Assembly: GCF_900100765.1 (NCBI RefSeq)
Contig: NZ_FNFO01000011.1
Coordinates: 1 to 64,000, forward strand
Reading direction: 5' to 3'
Source: Catalinimonas alkaloidigena
Lineage (GTDB): Bacteria > Bacteroidota > Bacteroidia > Cytophagales > Flexibacteraceae
Length of the DNA: 64,000 nucleotides
Shown: in pieces, positions 54,205-63,062 of the stretch
How the letters are laid out: every line of letters begins with the position of its first letter
How positions within the stretch are numbered: position 1 is the first letter of the stretch
The notes under the pieces: generated by a model
The model's database searches: none
Told to the model about the DNA's origin: nothing
Seen by the model: the letters and a program-made list of their open reading frames with translations, nothing else
Made by a program: the position numbers and the translations under genes

Positions 54205-55695
54205 TTACTCTTTGGCAGGCGAGGCTTGACTCACCGGGACTTCTTCATAATCGGCTTTCGGGCTGCCGCAAACGGGACATTGGTACGTGTCGGGTACGTC
54301 GGCGAACGGCGTTTCGGGCGCGATGTGGTTCAGCGCATCGCCGTACGCCTCGTCGTAGATGTTGAGGCAATGGCGACAGCGGAAGCGCTTGTTGAGCGAT
54401 TTTTGCGCTGTGGGGGCTTTTTCTGCCCCTTTTTTGTGCGCGTCGAGCTGGTCATAATACTGCTTGCTGAGTTCGATGAGCAGCGAAGGCACAATCTCTT
54501 TCGACACGCGGCGCGCGTAGGTAAAGTACTCGAACGTATTGGGGTTGAAGTCTCGCGCGTACAGCACGTTGAACGCGTCGGGATCGTCGGGTGTCGCTTT
54601 GGGATTTTTCTCGATCACCACCGAGGTAAAAAGAATTTTGTGTGCCTGCGTTTTGACCGTGAATGTCAGCCCGTACGTGCTGATGTCCTGCTGGTCGAGC
54701 ATCCGCACGAAGTATTTTTTCAGTTCGAGCGCTTCCTGGTTAAGCACCGGCAAATGCCAGTTCAGTTCCAGGGACGAGTGGCGTACGTTGATGCCGTTTT
54801 TCCCCAGCAGTTTCTCCCAGATCACCCGGTCTTTTTCGGCAATGCCCTTGACAATGAACGACTTCCAGGGCGTCAGGCTGAGCTTTCCCACGTTGGTTTC
54901 CAGGCATAAATCGCACAGCGCCCGCATAAAATCGACATAAAAGCAGTTGTTCCGCCAGTACAGGCCCAGCCAGTACTTGCCTTCCTGCGTGCGGTTCATG
55001 CCCTCGTAATAGGGGAACGTCGGCTCCGGAAACGTAAGCGGCGCCTGAATCTCGCGGGTGTTGAACGTCACCTGCTCCTGCACCCGACGGTAAATTTCCG
55101 GGGCGGTAAGCGTCCGGCTGCGCGGGTTGAGTTGCTCAATGGCCCGGGCCACTTTCGCCAGGTCGAAGCCGTAGATCAGGTCCGGGGCGCACCACGGAAG
55201 CGGATCGAGTTCCGAGTAGCGGATGTAGAGGTACCAGTAGTTGTCGAACTGCGAGGCAATGAAGTTGATGTTGCCGGTAAACAGCGGCACCATGCTCTGC
55301 ATCGGGTCCACCAGGTTGATTTTCTCCTGGGGCTGGTAGTCGAACGTGTCGAGCACGTAATGGTAGATGTGCGACGCCAGCCACTTGGTGGAAGGCATCA
55401 CGTCGAGCGAGACGTACGAGCTGACGATGTTCTGGTTGACTTTCTGGTTGAGTTCGTATTCCAGGGGTAGGTCGCGCAGGGCGTCGATTACGCCTTCGGC
55501 TTCCGGGTCGGGTACCGGAAAAAGGATGTCCTGCCGCGAACCGAGGTGGAAATAATCGAACCCGAGGTGCTGGGCCACTTCCAGAATTTTGCGGAAATCG
55601 CCGGGCGAAAGAATGCCTCCCTTTACGAACACGCGCACCAGTTGCTCACTAGTAGTCATACCCGTAAGGTAGATATTTTCTGTCTGAACCATCAT
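54205..55695 (-). CDS. Sulfite/nitrite-reductase-like protein with C-terminal rubredoxin domain
   Basis: A 496-residue protein. Residues about 15-75 (VRVFVKGGILSPGDFRKILEVAQHLGFDYFHLGSRQDILFPV) and 270-330 (LCLETNVGKLSLTPWKSFIVKGI) are the two ferredoxin-like half domains of sulfite/nitrite reductase. The Cys-x5-Cys and Cys-x3-Cys ligands of the siroheme/4Fe-4S site are absent, so it probably does not reduce nitrite. Residues 430-475 form a rubredoxin: FRCRHCLNIYDEAYGD and TYQCPVCGSPKADY with four Cys ligands. It overlaps the upstream nitrate reductase by TAATG and is likely its electron carrier or assembly partner. Confidence 0.82.
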   Translation of the reverse strand: MMVQTENIYLTGMTTSEQLVRVFVKGGILSPGDFRKILEVAQHLGFDYFHLGSRQDILFPVPDPEAEGVIDALRDLPLEYELNQKVNQNIVSSYVSLDVMPSTKWLASHIYHYVLDTFDYQPQEKINLVDPMQSMVPLFTGNINFIASQFDNYWYLYIRYSELDPLPWCAPDLIYGFDLAKVARAIEQLNPRSRTLTAPEIYRRVQEQVTFNTREIQAPLTFPEPTFPYYEGMNRTQEGKYWLGLYWRNNCFYVDFMRALCDLCLETNVGKLSLTPWKSFIVKGIAEKDRVIWEKLLGKNGINVRHSSLELNWHLPVLNQEALELKKYFVRMLDQQDISTYGLTFTVKTQAHKILFTSVVIEKNPKATPDDPDAFNVLYARDFNPNTFEYFTYARRVSKEIVPSLLIELSKQYYDQLDAHKKGAEKAPTAQKSLNKRFRCRHCLNIYDEAYGDALNHIAPETPFADVPDTYQCPVCGSPKADYEEVPVSQASPAKE

Positions 55696-58600
55696 TAGGC
55701 GGTAACGGGCGCTTCGGCCGGAATCCGGGAAGCGAGTTGAGTGTCGAGAATACTTTTGACTTCGGGCTTGCAACTGCCGCAGCCTAGCCCGGCCCCGGTC
55801 TGCTGGCACAGGCTTCGGAATTCGGTACACCCTGCCGCCACGGCCGCTTCGAGGTTGCCCCTGCCGACGTTGCCACACGAGCAGACCAGTTTGCCCAGCA
55901 CGGGACGGCTTTCGCCCCCGCCGCGCAGCAGTTTGTTGCGTTTTTCGGCCAGCTCGGTCTGTTGTTCAATCAGCGCCTTGAACTCCGCAAACTCGGCTTT
56001 GTCGCCCATCAGAATGGCCCCGACCAGCCGGTCGTCGCGGATGATGCACTTCTTGTAATATCCCTGCGAGCGATCCAGCATCACGATTTCTTCATACGCT
56101 TCCCGGTCGCGGTGCGGAATTTCGGGTAGCCCGACGGAGCACAGATCGAGGTTGGAAAACTTGAGGATGTTCATGGGCACGGACCCTTCGTAGAGGCTCA
56201 GCAGATCGCCGGCCAGGAAACGAGCCGCGTTGTCGGCCATCTGTTCGGCGGCGGCCGTAGTGCCGTTCAGTTGCTCGCGGTGCTCGGCCAGCTCGCCCAG
56301 GGCAAAAATGTGCGGGTCGCTGGTCTGGAGGTAGTCGTTGACCTTCACGCCCCGTCCGCAGGCAAGGGCCGCGCCCTGCGCCAGTTCGATGTTCGGGCGG
56401 GTGCCGATGGCGTACACCACGGCGTCGCATTCCAGCTGCTTGCCGCTTTTCAGACGCGTGTGGATCGGCCGGCCCACGCCCTGAGTTTCCACCAGTTGGA
56501 CCTGGTCGTCCACCAACACGCGGACGCCCATGGATTCTACTTTTTCGCGCAGCAGCGTGCTGGCCATTGTGTCGAGCTGCCGTTCCATCAGGCGCGACGA
56601 AAGCTGCACGATGGTGACGTCGGCCTCGATTTCGGTCAGCGATGCGGCCAGTTCCAGCCCCAGCAGTCCCCCGCCCACAATCAGCACCCGCCCCTTGTCG
56701 GGCAGGTAAGCCTTCAGGCGGTCGGCGTTGTCGCGGTTGCGCATGGTGAACAGGCCGGGGAGGTGCATCGGGACATCGGGCGGCACAAAAGCGCGGCTGC
56801 CGGTGGCCAGAATCAACTGGTCGTAGGCATGTTCTTTCCCGTACGAGTCGGTAACGGTTTTGCGGTCGCGGTTCACCCGCACAATCGGATTGGCTACGTG
56901 CAGCGTGGCGTTCAGGGCTTCAAATTCGTCCTGGGTCTTGAACTTCAGCAGATCTTCCCATTGCAGGTGGCTGTTGACGTAGTCGGGGAGGAGCACCCGG
57001 TTGTAGAACGGATGTTCTTCTTTCGAAAAAACGTGCAGTTCGTCTTCCTGATTCAGTTCGCGGTAGGTGTGCAGGAAACGGTACGCCGCCGCACCCGCCC
57101 CAACGATGACGATCTTCTGGCGGGGCTGCCGGTAGCGCTCCACCTCGACGGCCGAAAACTTGAAGTCGGGCTCTTTCGAAACCGGATCGACCACGTTGTT
57201 TGTCAGGTTGTTGGCACGGCCAAAGTCTCGGTTCAGAATCTTGCCCCAGTGCATGGGAAGAAATACGACGCCCCGCTTGATGTCGCCGCTGATGTGCGCA
57301 TGGACCCGTACCTCGCCGCGCAGGTTGCGGACCACAACCGTGTCCCCATGCTGGATGTCGCGTTGGCGGGCGTCGTCCGGATGAATCTCCAGGAATGGCG
57401 TCGGGCGATGTTGGCCCAGCTTGCGGACTTTGCCCGTGCGGGTCATCGTGTGCCACTGGTCACGGACGCGGCCGGTGGTCAGCACCAGCGGAAAGTCGGG
57501 CGAGACGTGTTCGGAAGCATTTTGGGCTCCGCTGGGCAAAATCTGAGCGCGTTGGTTCGGCGTATAAAACTGGCGATCTGTAAACAGCCGGGGCGTGCCG
57601 CCGTGGCCGGGCGAGGGAACCGGCCATTGAACCGATCCTTGCGTTTTCAGCACATCGTAGCTCAGGCCCGAAATGTCGATGTTGGTGCCTTGGGTCAGGG
57701 CACAGTGCTCGGCGTACACGGCCGCCTGATCGGGAAAGTCGAAGCCCGAGTAGCCCATTTTCCGGGCAAAGCGGCAGAAAATCTCCGCATCGGGCAGGGC
57801 TTCGCCGGGCGCCTCGACCACCTTGGGCAGGTAGGTGATGCGCCGCTCCGAGTTGGTCATGGTGCCTTCTTTCTCCAGCCAGCCGGCAGCGGGCAGCACC
57901 AGGTCGGCGTATTTGGCCGTGTCGGAACGGTTCGAAATGTCCTGCACCACCACAAAGCGGGCATTTTTCAGCGCTTCGTCGGCCAGGCGGGCGTCGGGAA
58001 GGCTGACCAGCGGATTGGTACAGACGATCCAGACGGCCTTCATCCGTCCGTCGCGCAGGGCATCGAACATTTGCGTGGCCGTCAGGCCGGGTTTCTCCGA
58101 AATCTTCTCAACGCCCCAGAAGCGCGCCACTTCGTCGCGGTGCGCCGGGTTCAACAGGTTGCGGTGCGCTGCCAGCAGGCTCGACATGCCCCCGACTTCG
58201 CGTCCGCCCATCGCGTTGGGCTGGCCGGTTAGCGAGAACGGCCCGGAGCCGGGCTTGCCGATGTGGCCCGTAATCAGGTTGAGGTTCAGGAGGGCCAGGT
58301 TTTTGTTCACACCCTGCGCACTCTGGTTTAGGCCCATGGCCCACATGGTGATGAATCCTTTCGATTCGGCAATGTAGCGGGCCGCTAGGCGGATGTCTTC
58401 GACGGGCACGTCGCAGTGCGCAGCGGCTTCTTCCAGCGTGGTCTGCATCACTTCGTCGCGGTACGTCTCGAACCCGTCGGTGTGGTGCTGGATGAAGTGG
58501 AGGTCGATGTCGCCGTTCTCGATCAGCGCCCGGCCGATCGCCTGGTACACGATCGTGTCGGTACCCGGCCGGATTTGCAGGTGCAGGTCGGCCATCTGGC

Positions 58601-59240
58601 AGGTTTGCGTCCGGCGCGGATCGACCACGATCATTTTCATAGCCGGATGCTGTTCTTTCCGTTGCTCAATGCGGCGGAACAAAATGGGGTGGCACCACGC
58701 CGGATTCGCGCCCGCAATGAAGAAGCAATCGGCCAGTTCGATGTCCTCATAGCTGATCGGTACCGAATCTTCACCCAGCGCTTTGACGTAGCCCGCCACG
58801 GCCGAGCTCATGCAGAGCCGCGAGTTGGTGTCGATGTTGTTGGTGCCCAGAAACCCTTTCGTCAGTTTATTGACCAGGTAATACTCTTCCGTCAGGCATT
58901 GCCCCGACACGTAGAAACCAACCGAGTCGGGGCCGTACTGCCGGATCAGGGACTTGAACACCGCCGCCGCCCGGGTCAGGGCCGTGTCCCAGCTGACCCG
59001 CTCGAGCGGGTGCTGACGGCTGGCGCGCAGTTGCGGATAAAGCATCCGGTCTTGCTGATCTGACACGACGTAGTGCAGGTTCATCCCTTTGGAGCAAAGC
59101 ATGCCCCGGTTTACGGGATGGTCCGGATCGCCCTTGACGTGCAGTTTGCCCCGGGCATCCTGTTGTACCAGAATACCACAACCTACGCCACAGTAGGAGC
59201 AGGTAGAACGATGGGTGTGAGTCGAATGAGGTACGGCCAT
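55695..59240 (-). CDS. Single-chain assimilatory-type nitrate reductase (Mo domain + FAD/NAD reductase + BFD)
   Basis: A 1181-residue fusion. Residues 1-690 are a molybdopterin oxidoreductase with an N-terminal [4Fe-4S] motif (Cys14, 17, 21, 49, CSYCGVGCG) and the dinucleotide-binding C-terminal domain with HRPTPFLEIHPDDA. About residues 705-1100 are a NirB/rubredoxin-reductase-like FAD/NAD(P)H reductase (KIVIVGAGAAAYRFLHT, RVLIVGGGLLGLELAASL). Near residue 1115 is a BFD [2Fe-2S] domain (VCSCGNV and CGSCKPEV). In other bacteria these parts are separate NasC/NasB-like proteins. It lacks a signal peptide, so it acts in the cytoplasm. The gene is co-directional with narK upstream and overlaps the next gene. 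Confidence 0.88.
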   Translation of the reverse strand: MAVPHSTHTHRSTCSYCGVGCGILVQQDARGKLHVKGDPDHPVNRGMLCSKGMNLHYVVSDQQDRMLYPQLRASRQHPLERVSWDTALTRAAAVFKSLIRQYGPDSVGFYVSGQCLTEEYYLVNKLTKGFLGTNNIDTNSRLCMSSAVAGYVKALGEDSVPISYEDIELADCFFIAGANPAWCHPILFRRIEQRKEQHPAMKMIVVDPRRTQTCQMADLHLQIRPGTDTIVYQAIGRALIENGDIDLHFIQHHTDGFETYRDEVMQTTLEEAAAHCDVPVEDIRLAARYIAESKGFITMWAMGLNQSAQGVNKNLALLNLNLITGHIGKPGSGPFSLTGQPNAMGGREVGGMSSLLAAHRNLLNPAHRDEVARFWGVEKISEKPGLTATQMFDALRDGRMKAVWIVCTNPLVSLPDARLADEALKNARFVVVQDISNRSDTAKYADLVLPAAGWLEKEGTMTNSERRITYLPKVVEAPGEALPDAEIFCRFARKMGYSGFDFPDQAAVYAEHCALTQGTNIDISGLSYDVLKTQGSVQWPVPSPGHGGTPRLFTDRQFYTPNQRAQILPSGAQNASEHVSPDFPLVLTTGRVRDQWHTMTRTGKVRKLGQHRPTPFLEIHPDDARQRDIQHGDTVVVRNLRGEVRVHAHISGDIKRGVVFLPMHWGKILNRDFGRANNLTNNVVDPVSKEPDFKFSAVEVERYRQPRQKIVIVGAGAAAYRFLHTYRELNQEDELHVFSKEEHPFYNRVLLPDYVNSHLQWEDLLKFKTQDEFEALNATLHVANPIVRVNRDRKTVTDSYGKEHAYDQLILATGSRAFVPPDVPMHLPGLFTMRNRDNADRLKAYLPDKGRVLIVGGGLLGLELAASLTEIEADVTIVQLSSRLMERQLDTMASTLLREKVESMGVRVLVDDQVQLVETQGVGRPIHTRLKSGKQLECDAVVYAIGTRPNIELAQGAALACGRGVKVNDYLQTSDPHIFALGELAEHREQLNGTTAAAEQMADNAARFLAGDLLSLYEGSVPMNILKFSNLDLCSVGLPEIPHRDREAYEEIVMLDRSQGYYKKCIIRDDRLVGAILMGDKAEFAEFKALIEQQTELAEKRNKLLRGGGESRPVLGKLVCSCGNVGRGNLEAAVAAGCTEFRSLCQQTGAGLGCGSCKPEVKSILDTQLASRIPAEAPVTA

Positions 59241-59348
59241 GAGAACAAGCGGGTAGAGGTAAACGTCCGCGTGGAAGCAGACGCGTGGATCACGCGTTAA
59301 GAAGCCGGACAGAACGCGTGCGCTCCGTCCGGCTGGAAACTGATCAAA

Positions 59349-60698
59349 TTAGGCAGCGAGGGTCGCCTCGACGGGCTTCTGTTCGGCCAGGAGGGCGTCC
59401 ATTTCTTCGCGGGCCCGTGCTTCGTCTTCTTTCGAGAAGCGCACCAGCAAGGTGAACAGGGAGGTGACCGCTACGCAGATGCCCAGAATGGTCAGGGCTT
59501 CCGGGTACGACAGGCTCTCGGACTTGAACAGAAAACCTGCGGCCACCGCGCCGGCGTTGCCACCTGCCCCTACGATGCCGGAAATGGCTCCCAGGGCTTT
59601 GCGGTTTACGAACGGCACCACCGAATACGTAGCGCCTTCCGACATCTGCACGAACAGGCTGAAGACGATCATGGAGATGATGGCGATGGGCAGCACCGTC
59701 ATTTTCGAGAACAGGATCAGGGCCAGACCTTCGATCAGGATCACGACTCCCAGAAAGCCCACGCGCCCTTTCAGACCCCATTTGATGCCGGCTTTGTCGC
59801 CGAAGACGCCGCCCAGCGAGCGGGCAAACAGGTTCATCAGTCCGAACAACCCGGCGATCAGACCGGCGGTTTTTACGTCCAGGTTAAAGTAGTCGTGGTA
59901 GTAGATGGCCGCTACGTTGTTGATCGTCAGTTCCACGCCGAAGCAGGCTCCGTAGACCAGAAATAGCGCCCACACGCGGTAGTCCGAGGCGGCTTTCAGG
60001 AAGCTGCTGCCGCTGTTTTTGCTTTTCAGGGCAAACTCAGGATCGTTCCGCTTCAGGTCGGCCACGTTGCCCTGCGGCAGGTCGGTCGTAAAGCGATAGT
60101 ACAGGAAAGCACACACGAGCAACGCCACCCCGGGCACCACCATCGCCAGCCGCCAGGCCGTGGTGTCGATGAAGCCCAGGCCGACGAAACCGGCGAAAAT
60201 CAACGGCATGACCATCTGTGTTACGCCCCCGCCCAGGTTCCCCCAGCCGGCAGTGGTGGCGTTGGCCGTCCCGACCACGTTGGGCGCGAACATCACCGAC
60301 GTGTGGTACTGCGTGATCACGAACGATGCCCCGATGGCCCCGATGGCCAGGCGAAACAAAAGAAACGTCTCGTAGCTGTTGCTCAGGCCGATCAGAATGA
60401 CCGGAATGGAACCGAGGGCCAGCAGCCAGGTGTAGGCAATCCGCGGGCCGATCTTGTCGCAGAGCCAGCCGATGGCCAGCCGTGCAAATACCGTAATGGC
60501 AACCGACGAGATGATGATGTTACCGATCTGTCCTTTGGTCAGTCCCAGTTCGTCGCGGACCACGGCCATCAGCGGCGCAATACCGAACCAGCCGAAAAAA
60601 CAGAGGAAGAAGGCGAACCAGCTCAGGTGAAAGGCGCGCATCTGCGGCGTTTTCAGGCTGAAAAGGTTGATGGAAGTGGCTTTGGAAGACGATTTCAT
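59349..60698 (-). CDS. narK: NarK/NasA-type MFS nitrate/nitrite transporter
   Basis: A 449-residue protein with twelve hydrophobic segments. The nitrate signature GWGNLGGGVTQMVMPL and the paired RxxxG patterns (LAIGWLCDKIGPR, GGVFGDKAGIKWGLKGR) are in place. It imports nitrate (and possibly exports nitrite) for the downstream reductase. The second start codon, an ATG, is chosen; the longer frame begins with TTG. Porin and reductase genes lie 51 and 108 bp away on the same strand. Confidence 0.9.
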   Translation of the reverse strand: MKSSSKATSINLFSLKTPQMRAFHLSWFAFFLCFFGWFGIAPLMAVVRDELGLTKGQIGNIIISSVAITVFARLAIGWLCDKIGPRIAYTWLLALGSIPVILIGLSNSYETFLLFRLAIGAIGASFVITQYHTSVMFAPNVVGTANATTAGWGNLGGGVTQMVMPLIFAGFVGLGFIDTTAWRLAMVVPGVALLVCAFLYYRFTTDLPQGNVADLKRNDPEFALKSKNSGSSFLKAASDYRVWALFLVYGACFGVELTINNVAAIYYHDYFNLDVKTAGLIAGLFGLMNLFARSLGGVFGDKAGIKWGLKGRVGFLGVVILIEGLALILFSKMTVLPIAIISMIVFSLFVQMSEGATYSVVPFVNRKALGAISGIVGAGGNAGAVAAGFLFKSESLSYPEALTILGICVAVTSLFTLLVRFSKEDEARAREEMDALLAEQKPVEATLAA

Positions 60699-60749
60699 AG
60701 CCTTGACAAGGTTAAGGTTAGACAATTGGATTCGTAAAGGGATGCGTGA

Positions 60750-62051
60750 TTAGTGGGCTGAACTGAACAGCGTGGGTTTGATGGTGAACATGAGCCACGC
60801 CCACTGGTTGCCGCCTGCGCTGGTGGTGCCTTTGAGGGCGTCCATCGAAGCCGAGGAGAAGAGTTGGGAATAGCCGCCTTGCAGGGACACGCCCTCGGTC
60901 AGGGCCAGGTTGAACACTAGGTCGATTTCTTGTCCGAGCGAGCTGGAGAGTTCTTCCAGCGAGCCGTCGCCCGCCGGGCGGGTAACGGTGGCCGCCGCGT
61001 TGAACTGATGCAGTTGCCCCAACAGCACGGCCTTTTTGCCCAGCTTGAATTTGGTCTTGACGTAGAAGTCGGCCAGTCCTTTGTTCTGGTGTCCGTTGCC
61101 TACGTAGAAGTAGTCCATAAAGCCGTAAAACTTGTGGTTTGTGCCGTAGAGCGGGTTAAACGCGCGGTCTTTCGTGTCGGTGGCGTCCGTACCCGAGAGG
61201 TAGTCGACCCCGACGGTGAGGGGCGTAAGGGCCGTTTTGAACGTCGCGTCGAAGGCCGCCAGGTAGGCACTGATGGTCTGGCCACCCGCGTTTTTACCAC
61301 CCTGGTAATAGAGCTCGCCCGTCAAATTGAGGCCCCCCAGTTTGCGCTCGGCGTAGAGGCCGTAGGTCTGCCGGAAGTTTACGCCCGACGTATCGAGGGT
61401 CTGACGGCCGTCGTTGTGAACCAGGAGCGATGCTTTCATCACGTCGTTTTCCTGGTGCAGCCAGAGGTACTGCATGGTTTTGTAGTTGCCACCGGCACGG
61501 GCGTTGGCCAGATCGTAGTAAGTACCCGATAGCTTGCCGGGCTCAAACGCTACCGACTGGTTGTAGGCCGCCCCGAAGTGGGCCTGAAAGCCCGAAGGCG
61601 CTTTGTAGAGGAACAGGGCGGCATCGTGACTGCGACCCTGTTGCGCCCAGTCGAGGTCGCCCAGAAAGCGGGCGTTGTCGTAGTCGAGGGCCTGCCGTCC
61701 GGCGCGTACCGAAAACTGCGGTGTGAAGAAGTACTCGCCCCAGGCTTCGTAGACGTTGAACAGCGCCGGGTCGTCGTTTTTGTAAATCTGGTTGGCCCCA
61801 CCCCAGATGCGGACGTCTTGCAGGGTAAGGCGGAAAGCCATTTTCTCGGCTTTGTAGCCGGCGTACAGGCGGGAGCGCTGCTCTACGAAAAAAGCCGGAT
61901 CGGTCGCCAGCGTGTTCGGGGATTTAAAGCCGTTGCGGAATTCGGCCCGGGGGCGAACTTCCCCCTGTAGCGTGAACTGCGCGAAGGTCTCTGTGGTACC
62001 TGCAAAAGACAGTACGGAGAGGAGGAGCACGCGTAAGTAGTACTGTTTCAT
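60750..62051 (-). CDS. Alginate-export-type outer membrane porin
   Basis: A 433-residue protein with a signal peptide (LLSVLSFAGTTETFAQ). The mature part is a series of amphipathic beta-strands (LQGEVRPRAEFRNGF, RLYAGYKAEKMAFRLTLQDV, FFTPQFSVRAGRQALDYD and on), typical of alginate_exp/OprD-like barrels of Bacteroidota. It probably admits nitrate through the outer membrane. It is the first gene of the operon, preceded by the palindrome-bearing regulatory region. Confidence 0.82.
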   Translation of the reverse strand: MKQYYLRVLLLSVLSFAGTTETFAQFTLQGEVRPRAEFRNGFKSPNTLATDPAFFVEQRSRLYAGYKAEKMAFRLTLQDVRIWGGANQIYKNDDPALFNVYEAWGEYFFTPQFSVRAGRQALDYDNARFLGDLDWAQQGRSHDAALFLYKAPSGFQAHFGAAYNQSVAFEPGKLSGTYYDLANARAGGNYKTMQYLWLHQENDVMKASLLVHNDGRQTLDTSGVNFRQTYGLYAERKLGGLNLTGELYYQGGKNAGGQTISAYLAAFDATFKTALTPLTVGVDYLSGTDATDTKDRAFNPLYGTNHKFYGFMDYFYVGNGHQNKGLADFYVKTKFKLGKKAVLLGQLHQFNAAATVTRPAGDGSLEELSSSLGQEIDLVFNLALTEGVSLQGGYSQLFSSASMDALKGTTSAGGNQWAWLMFTIKPTLFSSAH

Positions 62052-62127
62052 GTCCGTAAGGAGAGTTAAGAAGTGGAGAGCGTTAGAATGAGAAGATCTA
62101 CGTAAGTGGGTGGGAAGCCTTACGCAA

Positions 62128-62168
62128 CAAAGGTAAGAAAAGAAATTTAATTACGTATTAATACGTAA
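62128..62168 (-). promoter_or_regulatory. Promoter with NarL-like palindromic operator
   Basis: The perfect palindrome TTACGTATTAATACGTAA (62151-62168) has TACGTAT-TA-ATACGTA geometry, which is the 7-2-7 inverted heptamer layout of NarL-family sites. A -7 box TACCTTTG starts 15 bp downstream, so the palindrome centre is near -36 to -41, suited to class II activation. Confidence 0.6.
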
Positions 62169-62284
62169 AATATTTTCAGTAATCTTTTTGCGCATCGGAA
62201 AGGGTACGTAGGTGAGGGAGAAGCTGTTATCCGCTTTTTTGCCACAAGAGCGTAGCGAAAAGGAAGCTATGGCGGAGAGAAGGC

Positions 62285-62322
62285 AAAAAAATAACCCGGC
62301 CGTTCGCTGAGAACCGCCGGGT
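62285..62322 (-). terminator. Rho-independent terminator after the response regulator
   Basis: On the minus strand ACCCGGCGGTTC and GAACGGCCGGGT form a 12-bp stem with one mismatch and a 5-base loop, followed by TATTTTTTT. It lies 32 bp after the response regulator stop, separating it from the nitrate operon. Confidence 0.85.
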
Positions 62323-62354
62323 CGGGTGAGTGAGGAAATTACGTAGTAGGTACG

Positions 62355-63062
62355 TCAGGCGTGCAGGGCTTGTTGCAGACTGGGCTCTTCTTCGATCTTC
62401 TTTAACAGTTCTACAACGTTGCTGACTTCCAGCTTTTTCATGATGTTGAAGCGGTGCGTTTCGATGGTGCGGACGCTCTTGCCAAACTGCGCGGCAATTT
62501 CCTTGTTGGGCAACCCTTCCGTGATCAGCCGCAAAATTTCGCGTTCGCGTTTCGTCAGCGTATAGTCGTTGCCGCTCGGCGTGCTCTCGGTGTGTGACGA
62601 CGGTGCGGTGTCGGCCGCGGCCGGACCGTCCTGCCGGTGATTCAGGTAGCGGTTCACAAACACCCGCGAAATGTCGCCGCTGAAATACTTGCCTCCGCTG
62701 TGGACCGTCCGGACCGCCTTGAGGAACTCTTCGCGGCTGGAGCCCTTTAGCAGGTAGCCGTGGGCGCCGTTGTCGACCGATTGCAGAATGTACTCGTCGT
62801 CGTCGTGCATCGAAAGGACCAGCACCCGCGTGCGGGGTGAGTATTCCGGCAGGCGGCGGGTCGCCTCCAAGCCGTTCAGTTCCGGCATCCTGATGTCGAC
62901 AATCAGAAGGTCGGGCCGGTAGTCGCGGGCCATTTCCAGCGCCTGCTGTCCGTTGGCCGCTTCGGCCACTACTTTGATGTCGCCTTCGCTTTCCAGCAGC
63001 GAGCGGATGCCCGTTCGTACGAGGCTGTGGTCGTCGGCTAAAATGACATTAATAGGATTCAT
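62355..63062 (-). CDS. NarL/FixJ-type response regulator
   Basis: A 235-residue protein. The receiver domain has INVILADDHSLVRTGI, the phospho-acceptor Asp in LLIVDIRMPELNG, and a Lys in HGYLLKGSSREEF. The LuxR-type HTH is LTKREREILRLITEGLPNKEIA and SVRTIETHRFNIMKKL. The first ATG of the conserved receiver is used, inside the last codons of the kinase gene (14-bp overlap). It probably controls the adjacent nitrate operon through the TACGTA sites. Confidence 0.92.
   Translation of the reverse strand: MNPINVILADDHSLVRTGIRSLLESEGDIKVVAEAANGQQALEMARDYRPDLLIVDIRMPELNGLEATRRLPEYSPRTRVLVLSMHDDDEYILQSVDNGAHGYLLKGSSREEFLKAVRTVHSGGKYFSGDISRVFVNRYLNHRQDGPAAADTAPSSHTESTPSGNDYTLTKREREILRLITEGLPNKEIAAQFGKSVRTIETHRFNIMKKLEVSNVVELLKKIEEEPSLQQALHA

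Larger units (their letters stand above)
62052..62354. promoter_or_regulatory. Regulatory region of the nitrate operon
   Basis: The 303-bp region between the response regulator stop and the porin start. It has TACGTA at 62099, 62152, 62162, 62205 and 62340 on either strand, a candidate -7 box TACCTTTG on the minus strand (62128-62135) and the terminator of the regulator gene at its far end. The -33 TTTG is missing where it would be expected, so an activator may take its place. Confidence 0.55.

Noticed and set aside
56271-58232. A 653-codon frame antisense to the nitrate reductase
   Set aside because: Antisense to a gene with clear domains and without any recognizable motif.
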